A DNA stretch of 64,000 nt from Campylobacter volucris (GTDB lineage: Bacteria; Campylobacterota; Campylobacteria; Campylobacterales; Campylobacteraceae): NCBI RefSeq assembly GCF_008011665.1, contig NZ_VOWJ01000016.1, forward strand, positions 1 through 64,000, read 5' to 3'. The notes beneath the pieces are model-generated. The model had not been told where the DNA came from and did not search any database. It saw only the letters and a list, made by a program, of their open reading frames with translations. Every line of letters starts with the position of its first letter. Position 1 is the first letter of the stretch. Positions 36,346 to 44,159 of this stretch are shown here, in pieces. The translations under genes were made by a program, and so were the position numbers.

Positions 36346-36816
36346 ATGAAAGCCGTATATTTATTTTTACTTGCAAGTTTAATTGGTATAGAAATTAGCA
36401 TTGGTGCTTTTTTAGCTCCTACCATTTTTTATCCTGAAAAATTCATAGGAGAAGGGGTTTTAAGTCATTTTCAAAGTGGACTTTTAATGACAAATATTTT
36501 TGTGCAATTTGGTTATGTTTTGCTTGCAATCAGTGCTTTATCTTTGCTAATAGAAATATTTTCTTTTAAAGATAAAAATTTTACTTTTAAAATAAATTTT
36601 TCTAAATTTATGTTGTCTTTAATCATTTTGGCACTAAGTTTGCTTTTTGTTTTTTACTTTAGTGCTTATGTTTTACAAGCACAAGCTTTAGGAGAAGAAG
36701 CAACTCAAACCCAAGAATTTATAAAAATTCACGGAGCTAGCGAAATAGTGATGAAAATCATTATGTTTGCTCAAGTTGTTTTGTTTTTCCTAAATTTTAA
36801 AAAAACTATAGTATAA
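36346..36816 (+). CDS. DUF4149 membrane protein
   Basis: 156 residues from ATG 36346, which has GGAG ten bases upstream. A longer frame from 36310 overlaps the prmC stop but has no RBS. Four membrane helices can be traced (about 4-25, 47-70, 81-106 and 131-152). LIGIEISIGAFLAPTIFYP and FVQFGYVLL are typical of the DUF4149/TMEM205-like family, whose function is unknown. It lies at the end of the M48-prmC run. The -10 of flaC falls at its stop codon. Confidence 0.75.
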   Translation: MKAVYLFLLASLIGIEISIGAFLAPTIFYPEKFIGEGVLSHFQSGLLMTNIFVQFGYVLLAISALSLLIEIFSFKDKNFTFKINFSKFMLSLIILALSLLFVFYFSAYVLQAQALGEEATQTQEFIKIHGASEIVMKIIMFAQVVLFFLNFKKTIV

Positions 36817-36817
36817 T
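36812..36817 (+). promoter_or_regulatory. TATAAT element before flaC
   Basis: A perfect TATAAT lies 27 nt before the flaC ATG, partly within the stop of the preceding gene. An AAAAGGAG ribosome-binding site follows. I see no clear sigma28-type CGATA -10 here, although flaC is often counted as a flagellar-regulon gene. Confidence 0.5.
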
Positions 36818-36844
36818 AATTTAAGTCTTTAAAAGGAGTCAAAG

Positions 36845-37594
36845 ATGAAAATAAATGATATAGGATCGATTCAAGCAAATCAATATGCAAGTCAAGCTCA
36901 AAAAAATCAAGAAAAAGCTCTAGAAAACATAGCAGCGCTCCGTGCTCTTGATGGCACTGATGGAGCAAATTTAGCAATAGCTGATTCTTTAAGAAGTCAA
37001 TCAAGCACTATAGATCAAGGTATTTTAAATGCTTATGATTCTATAGGTGTATTACAAATTGCAGATTCAGCACTCAATAACATTTCAGCAACAGCAGATA
37101 GACTCAATGAGCTTTCGGTGCGTTCAAATAGTGCTGCTTTAAATGAAAGACAAAAAAGCATGTTAAATACTGAAGCTACAAGATTAGTTGATTCTATAAA
37201 TGATGCCTTTGCAGGTGCAACTTTTAATGGAAAAAATGTTTTCCAAAGCATGGATTTCGTTGTTGGATCTGGTGTTGAAAACATAAATTTAAACCAACCA
37301 AGCACTGCAAATTTAAATCTTGATGATCAAAGCGGAATTCGTAATTTTCTTGATCAAGTTGGAAGTTTGCGTGCAGATATAGGTGCAGGAATCAACGGGA
37401 TCAACTCTAATATCAATTCATCTTTGCAAACTAGTATCAACACAAAAGAGGCAGAGAGTAAATTACAAAACAACGACTTAGCTAAAAATATAAATGATTT
37501 TAATGCAAATTATTTAAAGGAAAATGCATACTTATTTGCTAATGCTCACTCAAATGTAGTCTTACAAACAAAAATAGCAAGTTTGCTCCAATAA
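36845..37594 (+). CDS. flaC: secreted flagellin-like protein FlaC
   Basis: 249 residues, half the length of FlaA/FlaB. It has the two conserved ends of flagellin: an N-terminal coiled domain (residues 1-130, SALNNISATADRLNELSVRSN) and a C-terminal helix (190-249). The variable surface domain is almost absent, replaced by a short linker (about 145-175). This is the FlaC form. In C. jejuni FlaC is exported by the flagellar system, is not needed for the filament, and modulates host cells. It stands alone between a promoter and a strong terminator, next to cmoB and the Cj0977-like gene. Confidence 0.9.
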   Translation: MKINDIGSIQANQYASQAQKNQEKALENIAALRALDGTDGANLAIADSLRSQSSTIDQGILNAYDSIGVLQIADSALNNISATADRLNELSVRSNSAALNERQKSMLNTEATRLVDSINDAFAGATFNGKNVFQSMDFVVGSGVENINLNQPSTANLNLDDQSGIRNFLDQVGSLRADIGAGINGINSNINSSLQTSINTKEAESKLQNNDLAKNINDFNANYLKENAYLFANAHSNVVLQTKIASLLQ

Positions 37595-37595
37595 T

Positions 37596-37618
37596 AAAAA
37601 CTCCATAATGGAGTTTTT
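37596..37618. terminator. strong bidirectional-looking terminator after flaC
   Basis: A perfect 9-bp stem (AAAAACTCC, loop ATAAT, complement) ends in TTTTT on the plus strand and lies immediately after the flaC stop. This is the cleanest intrinsic terminator in the window. Confidence 0.9.
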
Positions 37619-37630
37619 ATCCGGTAAAAA

Positions 37631-38506
37631 ATGCAAGAAAATATTTTACTTAAACAAGCTCAAATCCATCCGCTTTATCAAAAAATTCAAAACTTACACC
37701 ATAAAATTTCAAACTCAACAATAAAGATTAACGATAGTTTTGATATATTTTGTGGTGAAAAATTTAATGAAGAAATTAAAAATATAGCCATAGAACTTAA
37801 ACCTTGGCGTAAAGGACCTTTTAGAATTAATGATCTTTTTATAGACACAGAATGGAGAAGTTTTATAAAATTTAATATCTTAAAAGAATATATGCATTGC
37901 ATTGAAAACAAAATAGTGGCAGATATTGGATGCAATAACGGCTATTATATGTTTAAAATGCTTGAATTTAATCCTGCTAAAATCATAGGTTTTGATCCAT
38001 CTATAAAATATTTTTTGCAATTTTTATTGATTAATTCTTTGGCAAAAACCTCTATAAAATATGAATTATTAGGAGTGGCTGATGTGCCAAATTATCCTAT
38101 AAAATTTGATGTTATTTTTTGTCTTGGAGTGATTTATCACAGAAGTGATCCTGTAATGATGCTTAAACAACTCAAACAATCATTAAACAAAAATGGTATA
38201 GTATTTTTAGACACTATGTATATAGAAGATGAAAGAGAAATTGCACTCATTCCTAAAAAAACTTACTCAAAAATACCAAATATTTTTTTCATTCCGTCGA
38301 TATTAGGTTTAAGAAATTGGTGTCAAAGAGCTGGTTTTAGTGAATTTGAAATTTTAGCTACTAAACAAACAGATTTAGAAGAACAAAGAAAAACTCAATG
38401 GATTGATTCTTACTCTTTAGATCAGTTTTTAGATGAAAAAGATTCAAATTTAACTTGCGAAGGCTATCCTGCACCTAAAAGAGTTTATGTAAGATTAAAG
38501 GTTTAA
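37631..38506 (+). CDS. cmoB: tRNA U34 carboxymethyltransferase CmoB
   Basis: 291 residues of the CmoB family. [20 protein letters not shown] (about 58-77) is the family lead-in. The SAM site is [15 protein letters not shown] near 97, followed by [16 protein letters not shown]. CmoB puts carboxymethyl on 5-hydroxyuridine-34, using carboxy-SAM from CmoA, to widen wobble decoding. CmoA is not in the window. The next gene starts 1 nt later, so the two are translated together. Confidence 0.9.
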   Translation: MQENILLKQAQIHPLYQKIQNLHHKISNSTIKINDSFDIFCGEKFNEEIKNIAIELKPWRKGPFRINDLFIDTEWRSFIKFNILKEYMHCIENKIVADIGCNNGYYMFKMLEFNPAKIIGFDPSIKYFLQFLLINSLAKTSIKYELLGVADVPNYPIKFDVIFCLGVIYHRSDPVMMLKQLKQSLNKNGIVFLDTMYIEDEREIALIPKKTYSKIPNIFFIPSILGLRNWCQRAGFSEFEILATKQTDLEEQRKTQWIDSYSLDQFLDEKDSNLTCEGYPAPKRVYVRLKV

Positions 38507-38507
38507 A

Positions 38508-39074
38508 ATGGCAAAAAGTACGAGTATAGTTAATATAGAAGAATTAATAGATCCTGAAGAATTAAATCGTATCAAAACTGAGCTCATTACTTGTCCAAAT
38601 ATTAATAACAACCTAGCAGGGAGCATATCTCATATAGAAAAAAATTTTGCCAAAGGTATATTAATTACCACTGGAGATATGGCTGTAGATGAACTTGGTT
38701 TAGTCCATAGTGGTTTTGTTTTTAATGCTGCAAACTACATTGCACAAGCTGCGATAAATAAAGAATTTAGTGTTTTAATAGGCTCAAGAAGTTTTTTTTA
38801 TGCACCTTTAAAAGTTGGAGATATTTTAAATCTTGAAGCAAGCGCTTTATTTAGCGATGATTCTAAAAAAAGGGAAGTAAAGGTAGTAGGTTTTGTAAAT
38901 GAAATTAAAATCTTTGATGCTTCATTTCAAGTGATTACCACTGAAGAGCATATTTTCAAACTAAAAACCCAAGTAAATTCAAACACCAATACACAACAAG
39001 CTCAAGAAAATTCTCAACAAGATGCTTCACAAACTGCAGAATTAAATGCCGTCCTTAAAAGCCTCGGGGGTTAA
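38508..39074 (+). CDS. hot-dog fold protein, Cj0977-like
   Basis: 188 residues. A hot-dog fold (acyl-CoA dehydratase or thioesterase-like) covers about residues 45-150: GLVHSGFVFNAANYIAQAA, then YAPLKVGDILNLEA. A Gln-rich tail (NTQQAQENSQQDASQ) follows. In C. jejuni Cj0977 is under sigma28 control, is not part of the flagellum, and matters for virulence and motility; the catalytic residues of the thioesterases are not clearly present. The gene follows cmoB here and in C. jejuni as I recall. Its 3' end overlaps the convergent lipoprotein gene by 33 nt. Confidence 0.8.
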   Translation: MAKSTSIVNIEELIDPEELNRIKTELITCPNINNNLAGSISHIEKNFAKGILITTGDMAVDELGLVHSGFVFNAANYIAQAAINKEFSVLIGSRSFFYAPLKVGDILNLEASALFSDDSKKREVKVVGFVNEIKIFDASFQVITTEEHIFKLKTQVNSNTNTQQAQENSQQDASQTAELNAVLKSLGG

Positions 39075-39236
39075 TGGCAAATCAACCCAATTTTGCGGAC
39101 ATTCTTTATGATATGTCCCACTAGCATCATAGTATTCTTTGCAATCATCATAAAAACGATTTGAAATACCTCTTTCATTGACAAAACATCCGCTTAAAAA
39201 CAACCCAATCACCACTAATAAACTTATTTTTAACAT
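39042..39236 (-). CDS. small lipoprotein
   Basis: 64 residues. A lipobox LFLSGC (Cys17) ends a hydrophobic leader. The mature ~48 residues are polar and contain two more cysteines (DDCKEYYD and HKECPQNW), which could form one disulfide. It follows the nuclease gene by one base in the same transcript and overlaps the Cj0977-like gene end. Homologues are present at this place in C. jejuni as I recall; function is unknown. Confidence 0.7.
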   Translation of the reverse strand: MLKISLLVVIGLFLSGCFVNERGISNRFYDDCKEYYDASGTYHKECPQNWVDLPLTPEAFKDGI

Positions 39237-39237
39237 A

Positions 39238-39768
39238 TCATTCCTGATTAAATCTTATTTGTTTGCGCCATTTATATGGCTCTATAGGATCTTTTTCTTC
39301 CCATAATCCTTTTTTAGCACTTTGGGCTAATTGCTGATCTTTAACATATAAATCACTATAATGCTCATACGCCCAAGCATAACCATTTGCAACCATAACT
39401 TGATTAATATCTTTATCATTAAGATAAACTATAGCTAAAATTCTACCATATTTATCTTCATCTTTGACATTCAAAACTATATCTTTATTTAAAACAATAG
39501 CGCTTAAAAATTTTTTTGACATTTGTCCATAAGCTTGATTTTTTTCTGGTGCATCTATACCAAATAATCTTACAATAGCTTCTTTATCATTCATTTTAAC
39601 TTCAATGGTATCACCATCAACCACTCTAATCACTTTTGTATTTACATAAGAATTTGGATCATAATTTAACACATAAGCAAAAAGAATCAAAAAGCCTATG
39701 ATTAAAATTTTTCTAGGATCTTTTGCCAAATCCAATATAAGTTTTAATTGTGTTTTTGAAATTCTCAT
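39238..39768 (-). CDS. thermonuclease-family secreted or membrane-tethered nuclease
   Basis: 176 residues from ATG 39768 (MRISKTQLKL). A longer frame to 39879 would run into the divergent peptidase gene and is unlikely. One N-terminal membrane helix (about 22-39, RKILIIGFLILFAYVL) anchors it. The SNase fold follows: VIRVVDGDTIEVKM, then VRLFGIDAPE (catalytic Arg), then EDKYGRILAIVYL (second Arg), and AWAYEHYSD. It should cut DNA and RNA at the outer face of the membrane. It may serve uptake or scavenging of nucleic acids. Confidence 0.85.
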   Translation of the reverse strand: MRISKTQLKLILDLAKDPRKILIIGFLILFAYVLNYDPNSYVNTKVIRVVDGDTIEVKMNDKEAIVRLFGIDAPEKNQAYGQMSKKFLSAIVLNKDIVLNVKDEDKYGRILAIVYLNDKDINQVMVANGYAWAYEHYSDLYVKDQQLAQSAKKGLWEEKDPIEPYKWRKQIRFNQE

Positions 39769-39810
39769 TTTACACCTAAAATATGTCATAATACCAAAAA
39801 AGGAGAAAAT

Positions 39811-41079
39811 ATGACACAAATTATACAAAATTTTAAGCAAATCTCTAAAATACCACATTGTAGCTATGAAAACGAACAATTAAAAGATTTTTTAATTTCC
39901 TATGCAAAAGAGCAAAATTGCATTGTCAATGTAGATAAAGCAGGCAATATCCAAGCCTACAAAGGCAAACCAAAAATTTGTTTGCAAAGTCATTATGATA
40001 TGGTTTGCATGGGTCAAGCTCCTAAAGTAGAAGTTTATGAAGATCAAGGATTTTTAAAAGCAAAAAATTCAAGTCTTGGAGCAGACAATGGCATAGGTGT
40101 AGCATTGATGATGCAAGCTTTGAAAGATTATGAAAATATAGAATGTCTTTTTACAAACGATGAGGAAGTTGGACTAAATGGAGCAAATAATTTAGAGTTA
40201 AAACTCCTTTCAAAAAAACTTTTAAATTTAGATCATGAAAACGATAGCGAGATTGTCATTTCCTGCGCTGGTGGAGTGGATATTTTTGCAAATTTAGCCA
40301 TTATTTTTGACGAAAAAGAAGAAAATTGCTATGAGATTGAAGCGATTAATTTTAAAGGCGGGCATTCAGGAATTGATATAGTCAAAAATATAAAAAATTC
40401 CATAAAAGAAATGGCTAAATTTATTAGTCAAAACGATGGTGAAATTTGTGAATTTAATGGTGGAGAAAGAATTAATTCTATTCCAAAACATGCAAAAGCT
40501 GTTGTATTTTTTAAAAATCAACCACAAGAAAATGAGCACTTTAAAATCAAAAATTTAGGAAAAATCAAAAGAAAATACTACAAAAATTCAAAAGATATTC
40601 TAAATCTCATCAATGCTTTTTCACAAGGTGTTAGGAGTTTTAATTCTCAATTAAATTTAGTTCAAACTAGTATTAATCTTTCTTTAGCTTATGAAAAAGA
40701 AGATAAATTTCATTTTGAGCTTTTTGCAAGATCAAATAATCTTGAAGAATTAAAAAATATAGAATTTGAAACATTGGCTTATTTTAAAATGCAAAATTGT
40801 CAAATTAGTAGTGCAAATTTTTATCCTCCTTGGGAAAACACAGATACTAAATTCGCAGAAGAAATTTTAAAATGTTTTGAAGAAGAAAATGCTGTTGCCA
40901 AACTTTACTCTATCCACGCAGGTTTAGAATGTGGTATATTAAGTGCTAAACAACCTTTAGAATGCTGCTCCATAGGACCAAATATTTTTAGTCCTCATTC
41001 TACAGATGAAAAATGCGAAATAGCGTCAATTGAAAAGATCGATAAAATTCTAAAAAATATCCTAAAAAAATACCAATAA
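39811..41079 (+). CDS. pepD: M20-family aminoacyl-histidine dipeptidase
   Basis: 422 residues of the PepD type. Zinc ligands are seen in LQSHYDMVCMG (about 65-76), LGADNGIGVALMM (about 91-103) and FTNDEEVGLNGANN (Glu base, about 114-127). The long insertion domain is the lid/dimer part, and CSIGPNIFSPHSTDEKCEI near the end supplies the last histidine. It breaks down dipeptides such as carnosine in the cytoplasm, giving amino acids that this genus burns. The start has a strong GGAG. It shares a very short (42-bp) divergent promoter region with the nuclease. Confidence 0.85.
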   Translation: MTQIIQNFKQISKIPHCSYENEQLKDFLISYAKEQNCIVNVDKAGNIQAYKGKPKICLQSHYDMVCMGQAPKVEVYEDQGFLKAKNSSLGADNGIGVALMMQALKDYENIECLFTNDEEVGLNGANNLELKLLSKKLLNLDHENDSEIVISCAGGVDIFANLAIIFDEKEENCYEIEAINFKGGHSGIDIVKNIKNSIKEMAKFISQNDGEICEFNGGERINSIPKHAKAVVFFKNQPQENEHFKIKNLGKIKRKYYKNSKDILNLINAFSQGVRSFNSQLNLVQTSINLSLAYEKEDKFHFELFARSNNLEELKNIEFETLAYFKMQNCQISSANFYPPWENTDTKFAEEILKCFEEENAVAKLYSIHAGLECGILSAKQPLECCSIGPNIFSPHSTDEKCEIASIEKIDKILKNILKKYQ

Positions 41080-41084
41080 CTTTT

Positions 41085-41113
41085 TTACCAATATTTATAA
41101 TAAATATTGGTAA
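41085..41113. repeat. 13-bp perfect inverted repeat between pepD and dcuB
   Basis: TTACCAATATTTA, a three-base spacer and the exact complement. A further half-copy (TACCAATA) lies at 41071-41078, inside the end of pepD. There is no T tract after the stem, so it is not an ideal terminator. It lies about 54 nt before the likely dcuB -10 (TATACT, 41167-41172), where an operator could act. Confidence 0.7.
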
Positions 41114-41200
41114 ATATAGATATTTAAAATAATTTATATTTTATTTACTCTTAATATTTCTTGCATTATACTTTAATTCATTTCAAGTCAAGGAGTAAAA

Positions 41201-42601
41201 ATGCAAGTGCTAACTAGTCTTAGCGAGGGTGTGCAATTTAGCATTCAACTAGCTGTTGTTTTGATTTGTCTTTTTTATGGAGCAAAAAAAGGCGGAATTG
41301 CTTTGGGTTTATTAGGCGGTATAGGGTTATTGATACTAAGCTTTTGTTTTGCTGTAGCACCAGGAAAACCTGCTATTGATGTAATGCTTACTATTTTAGC
41401 AGTAGTTGTCGCAAGTGCAACTTTACAAGCAAGCGGCGGTTTAGATGTAATGCTTCAAATAGCCGAAAAAGTTTTGAGAAAAAACCCAAAATTTTTGACT
41501 ATCCTAGCACCATTTACCACTTGCTTTTTGACTATGCTTTGTGGAACAGGCCATGTAGTTTATACCATGATGCCAATCATTTATGATATAGCTATTAAAA
41601 ACGGAATTCGCCCAGAAAGACCAACGGCAGCTTCAAGCATCTCAAGCCAACTTGGTATCATAGCAAGTCCAGTTTCAGTAGCAGTGGTTAGCTTAACAGC
41701 CCTACTTTTAAATCCAGAAATCAACAAACATCCTTTAGTAGGATTTGATGGATATGTGGATTTACTAGCCATTACCATACCTTCTACGCTAATTGGGGTT
41801 TTAGCTATTGGAATTTTTTCATGGTTTAGAGGAAAAGATTTAAACAAAGATCCAGAATTTTTAACCAAATTACAAAATCCAGAAATTAAAAAATACATCT
41901 ATGGAGAAAGCAAAACTTTACTTGGAGAAAAATTGCCTAAAATTCAATGGCTTGCCATGTGGATATTTTTAGGTGCTATTGTTATAGTAGCTATTTTAGG
42001 TGCATTTCCAGAACTTAGACCACAATTTACAAACACAAAAGGCATTACTAAACCTATGAGTATGGTAACCACCATACAAATGTTTATGCTCTTAGCAGGT
42101 TCAGCCTTGATAATTTTTACAAAATTAGATCCTAGTAAAATCGCTAAAAATGAAATTTTCAAATCAGGTATGATAGCGCTTGTTGCGGTTTTTGGAATTT
42201 CATGGATGGCAGATACTATGTTTGCAGTGCATACACCTATGATGAAACAAACCCTAGGAGATATCGTAAAAGAGCACCCTTGGACTTATGCGTTGATGCT
42301 TTTACTTATATCTAAATTTGTAAATTCTCAAGCAGCGGCTATATCAGCTTTTGTGCCACTTGCTTTAGGTATTGGAGTAGATTCGGGAGTAATTGTGGCT
42401 TTTGCAGCAGCTTGCTATGGTTATTATATATTACCAACTTATCCAAGTGATCTAGCTACTATACAATTTGATAGATCAGGCACTACAAAAATAGGTAAAT
42501 ATGTCATCAATCATAGTTTTATATTACCAGGACTAATAGGAGTTATAACTTCTTGTATAGCAGGATATTTCTTAGCTTTAGGCGTAGGATATATAAATTA
42601 A
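41201..42601 (+). CDS. dcuB: anaerobic C4-dicarboxylate transporter DcuB
   Basis: 466 residues. The sequence follows E. coli DcuB closely through [40 protein letters not shown] and [17 protein letters not shown], and not DcuA. About ten to twelve helices can be seen. DcuB exchanges external fumarate, malate or aspartate for internal succinate during fumarate respiration under low oxygen. The ATG follows AAGGAG. An upstream inverted repeat may be a control site; a two-way terminator follows the gene. Confidence 0.92.
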   Translation: MQVLTSLSEGVQFSIQLAVVLICLFYGAKKGGIALGLLGGIGLLILSFCFAVAPGKPAIDVMLTILAVVVASATLQASGGLDVMLQIAEKVLRKNPKFLTILAPFTTCFLTMLCGTGHVVYTMMPIIYDIAIKNGIRPERPTAASSISSQLGIIASPVSVAVVSLTALLLNPEINKHPLVGFDGYVDLLAITIPSTLIGVLAIGIFSWFRGKDLNKDPEFLTKLQNPEIKKYIYGESKTLLGEKLPKIQWLAMWIFLGAIVIVAILGAFPELRPQFTNTKGITKPMSMVTTIQMFMLLAGSALIIFTKLDPSKIAKNEIFKSGMIALVAVFGISWMADTMFAVHTPMMKQTLGDIVKEHPWTYALMLLLISKFVNSQAAAISAFVPLALGIGVDSGVIVAFAAACYGYYILPTYPSDLATIQFDRSGTTKIGKYVINHSFILPGLIGVITSCIAGYFLALGVGYIN

Positions 42602-42602
42602 A

Positions 42603-42621
42603 AAAGGGCTTTAAGCCCTTT
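42603..42621. terminator. terminator between dcuB and dsbB
   Basis: AAAGGGC pairs with GCCCTTT around TTTAA. Reading on the minus strand gives a run of six T, a good terminator for dsbB. The plus direction has a shorter T run and would serve dcuB. Confidence 0.8.
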
Positions 42622-42635
42622 AAATTATATGCTTA

Positions 42636-43349
42636 TTATCCTAAAAATTTTAAAGTCAAAACTATAATCACAACCACCAAAGCACAAATTTTCGCTCTAG
42701 GTTGAAACAAAATGTACGAAAAAAACATCGCCCCTATCACAACCAAACACACTATAAAAATCAAAAGACAAAAAGTAGCCATATTTATAAATTCCGTATT
42801 TGGCATCAAATACCATCCATTGCTATACAATCCATCTTCAAATTTTGGCGGAGTGCCTATAAAAAATTTCTGCACAGCATTTAGATTATTATAAACTTCT
42901 TGTGGAACTACAGGCATATCCATACCACACTCACCCGTAGGTAAAAACCACCTAGGAGCCCATTCATATAATGGTAGATTAAAAGGATACACAGGCACTT
43001 CTTTGCATCCAACAATCCCAGAAAAAGGATTTTCAGAATGCACCGCATCATAAATACGATTTAAAACGATGCTATATTCAACCCCAAGCCATATACCCCA
43101 AAAAGCAAATACATAGGCAAATATTTTTAAAACATTATTCTTAGGGCTAATCATAGCTAAAATAGCACCAATAGCCACAATCAACATTGCAAATCTTATA
43201 TAAACACATTGCTCACAAGGCTTCATATAAAGAAATTCTTGAAAGAAAAAATGCGCTATAAAAACCAAAACTATAAAAACAAAAGCTATTATGATCCATG
43301 GTGTAGTGGTATTTTGCCAAGTGGCTATTTTGTTTATAAATTTCATCAA
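42636..43349 (-). CDS. DsbB/DsbI-type disulfide-forming membrane protein
   Basis: 237 residues with about five membrane helices. The quinone-side cysteine pair is CEQC (C45, C48). A second pair for contact with its partner is C115 and C141, in the periplasmic loop [11 protein letters not shown]...TGECGMDMP. This loop is longer than in E. coli DsbB and resembles the DsbI type that reoxidises DsbL. It sits 10 nt after the DsbA gene, so the two make one oxidising unit. In C. jejuni a like pair serves the arylsulfotransferase AstA; no astA is in this window. Confidence 0.82.
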   Translation of the reverse strand: MMKFINKIATWQNTTTPWIIIAFVFIVLVFIAHFFFQEFLYMKPCEQCVYIRFAMLIVAIGAILAMISPKNNVLKIFAYVFAFWGIWLGVEYSIVLNRIYDAVHSENPFSGIVGCKEVPVYPFNLPLYEWAPRWFLPTGECGMDMPVVPQEVYNNLNAVQKFFIGTPPKFEDGLYSNGWYLMPNTEFINMATFCLLIFIVCLVVIGAMFFSYILFQPRAKICALVVVIIVLTLKFLG

Positions 43350-43359
43350 CCAACCAAAA

Positions 43360-44010
43360 TCACATTTTGCTTAATTCTTGTGTAATTTTTATCAAATCTT
43401 CCAAAGAAGTGATATACTCAGGATTAATTTGATATTTTCCATTTACTACAAATGCAGGGGTGCCATAATTTTTAGCGATTTCATTTGCCAAAGCGTAAGC
43501 ATTTAATTTTTCTTTAGCTTCTTGCGTTTGCAAAAACTCGTATAATTCTTGCTTACTCGCACTAATTGCATTCAAACCTAATTTATAAAAAAAATCCACA
43601 TCGCTTAGATCTTGCTTTTGCTCAAAATGACTTACAAAATACACATCAGCCAAACTATGAGTCAAACTATCTTCACTGGCACTATCCTTACCCAAAGCTT
43701 TTTCTCGAGAAGAAGCCAAAGCAAGCATCTCATTTAAAGCCCATCCATTTTCACTCATAGAACTCACTGAAAATATCTCATACCTTAAATTTGGAAGAGC
43801 TTTTTTTACTTGAGCTAAAGTATTAAACTTATGATGAGTAAAACAATGAATACAACGATAAGAAAAAACTTCTATCAAAGAATTTTGTGCATTTGGTATA
43901 GGATTTTTTAGCACTATATATTCTTTACCTTCACTAAGTGCATGAGCACTCACACTAAAAACAAAAGCCAAAATCACGACAAACTTCAAACAAAATTTAA
44001 AATTTTTCAT
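43360..44010 (-). CDS. DsbA-family periplasmic thiol oxidoreductase (DsbL-like)
   Basis: 216 residues. A signal peptide (about 1-24, SAHALS) is followed by a thioredoxin fold with active site CIHC (C53, C56) and the cis-Pro loop [12 protein letters not shown]. The CIHC dipeptide is oxidising. It is paired with the DsbB-like gene downstream. DsbA2 or DsbL may be better names; I leave the symbol open. It is the first gene of the pair, with 149 nt separating it from the divergent restriction gene. Confidence 0.88.
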   Translation of the reverse strand: MKNFKFCLKFVVILAFVFSVSAHALSEGKEYIVLKNPIPNAQNSLIEVFSYRCIHCFTHHKFNTLAQVKKALPNLRYEIFSVSSMSENGWALNEMLALASSREKALGKDSASEDSLTHSLADVYFVSHFEQKQDLSDVDFFYKLGLNAISASKQELYEFLQTQEAKEKLNAYALANEIAKNYGTPAFVVNGKYQINPEYITSLEDLIKITQELSKM

Positions 44011-44159
44011 TGTTTTCCTTAATTTTAATGATTTAAATTATAATCTTAACATACACTTGTAAAAAATTGCACTATATTAAAAGTATTTACTATGTATTGT
44101 TTTATGATTTTCTTATAGCATTTTAGATAAAATATTTATTATTTAAATCAAGGAAAAAT

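Noticed and set aside
39769-39879. N-terminal extension of the nuclease into the pepD gene
   Set aside because: It would overlap the divergent start of pepD by 69 nt. ATG 39768 has its own RBS and gives the normal family length.
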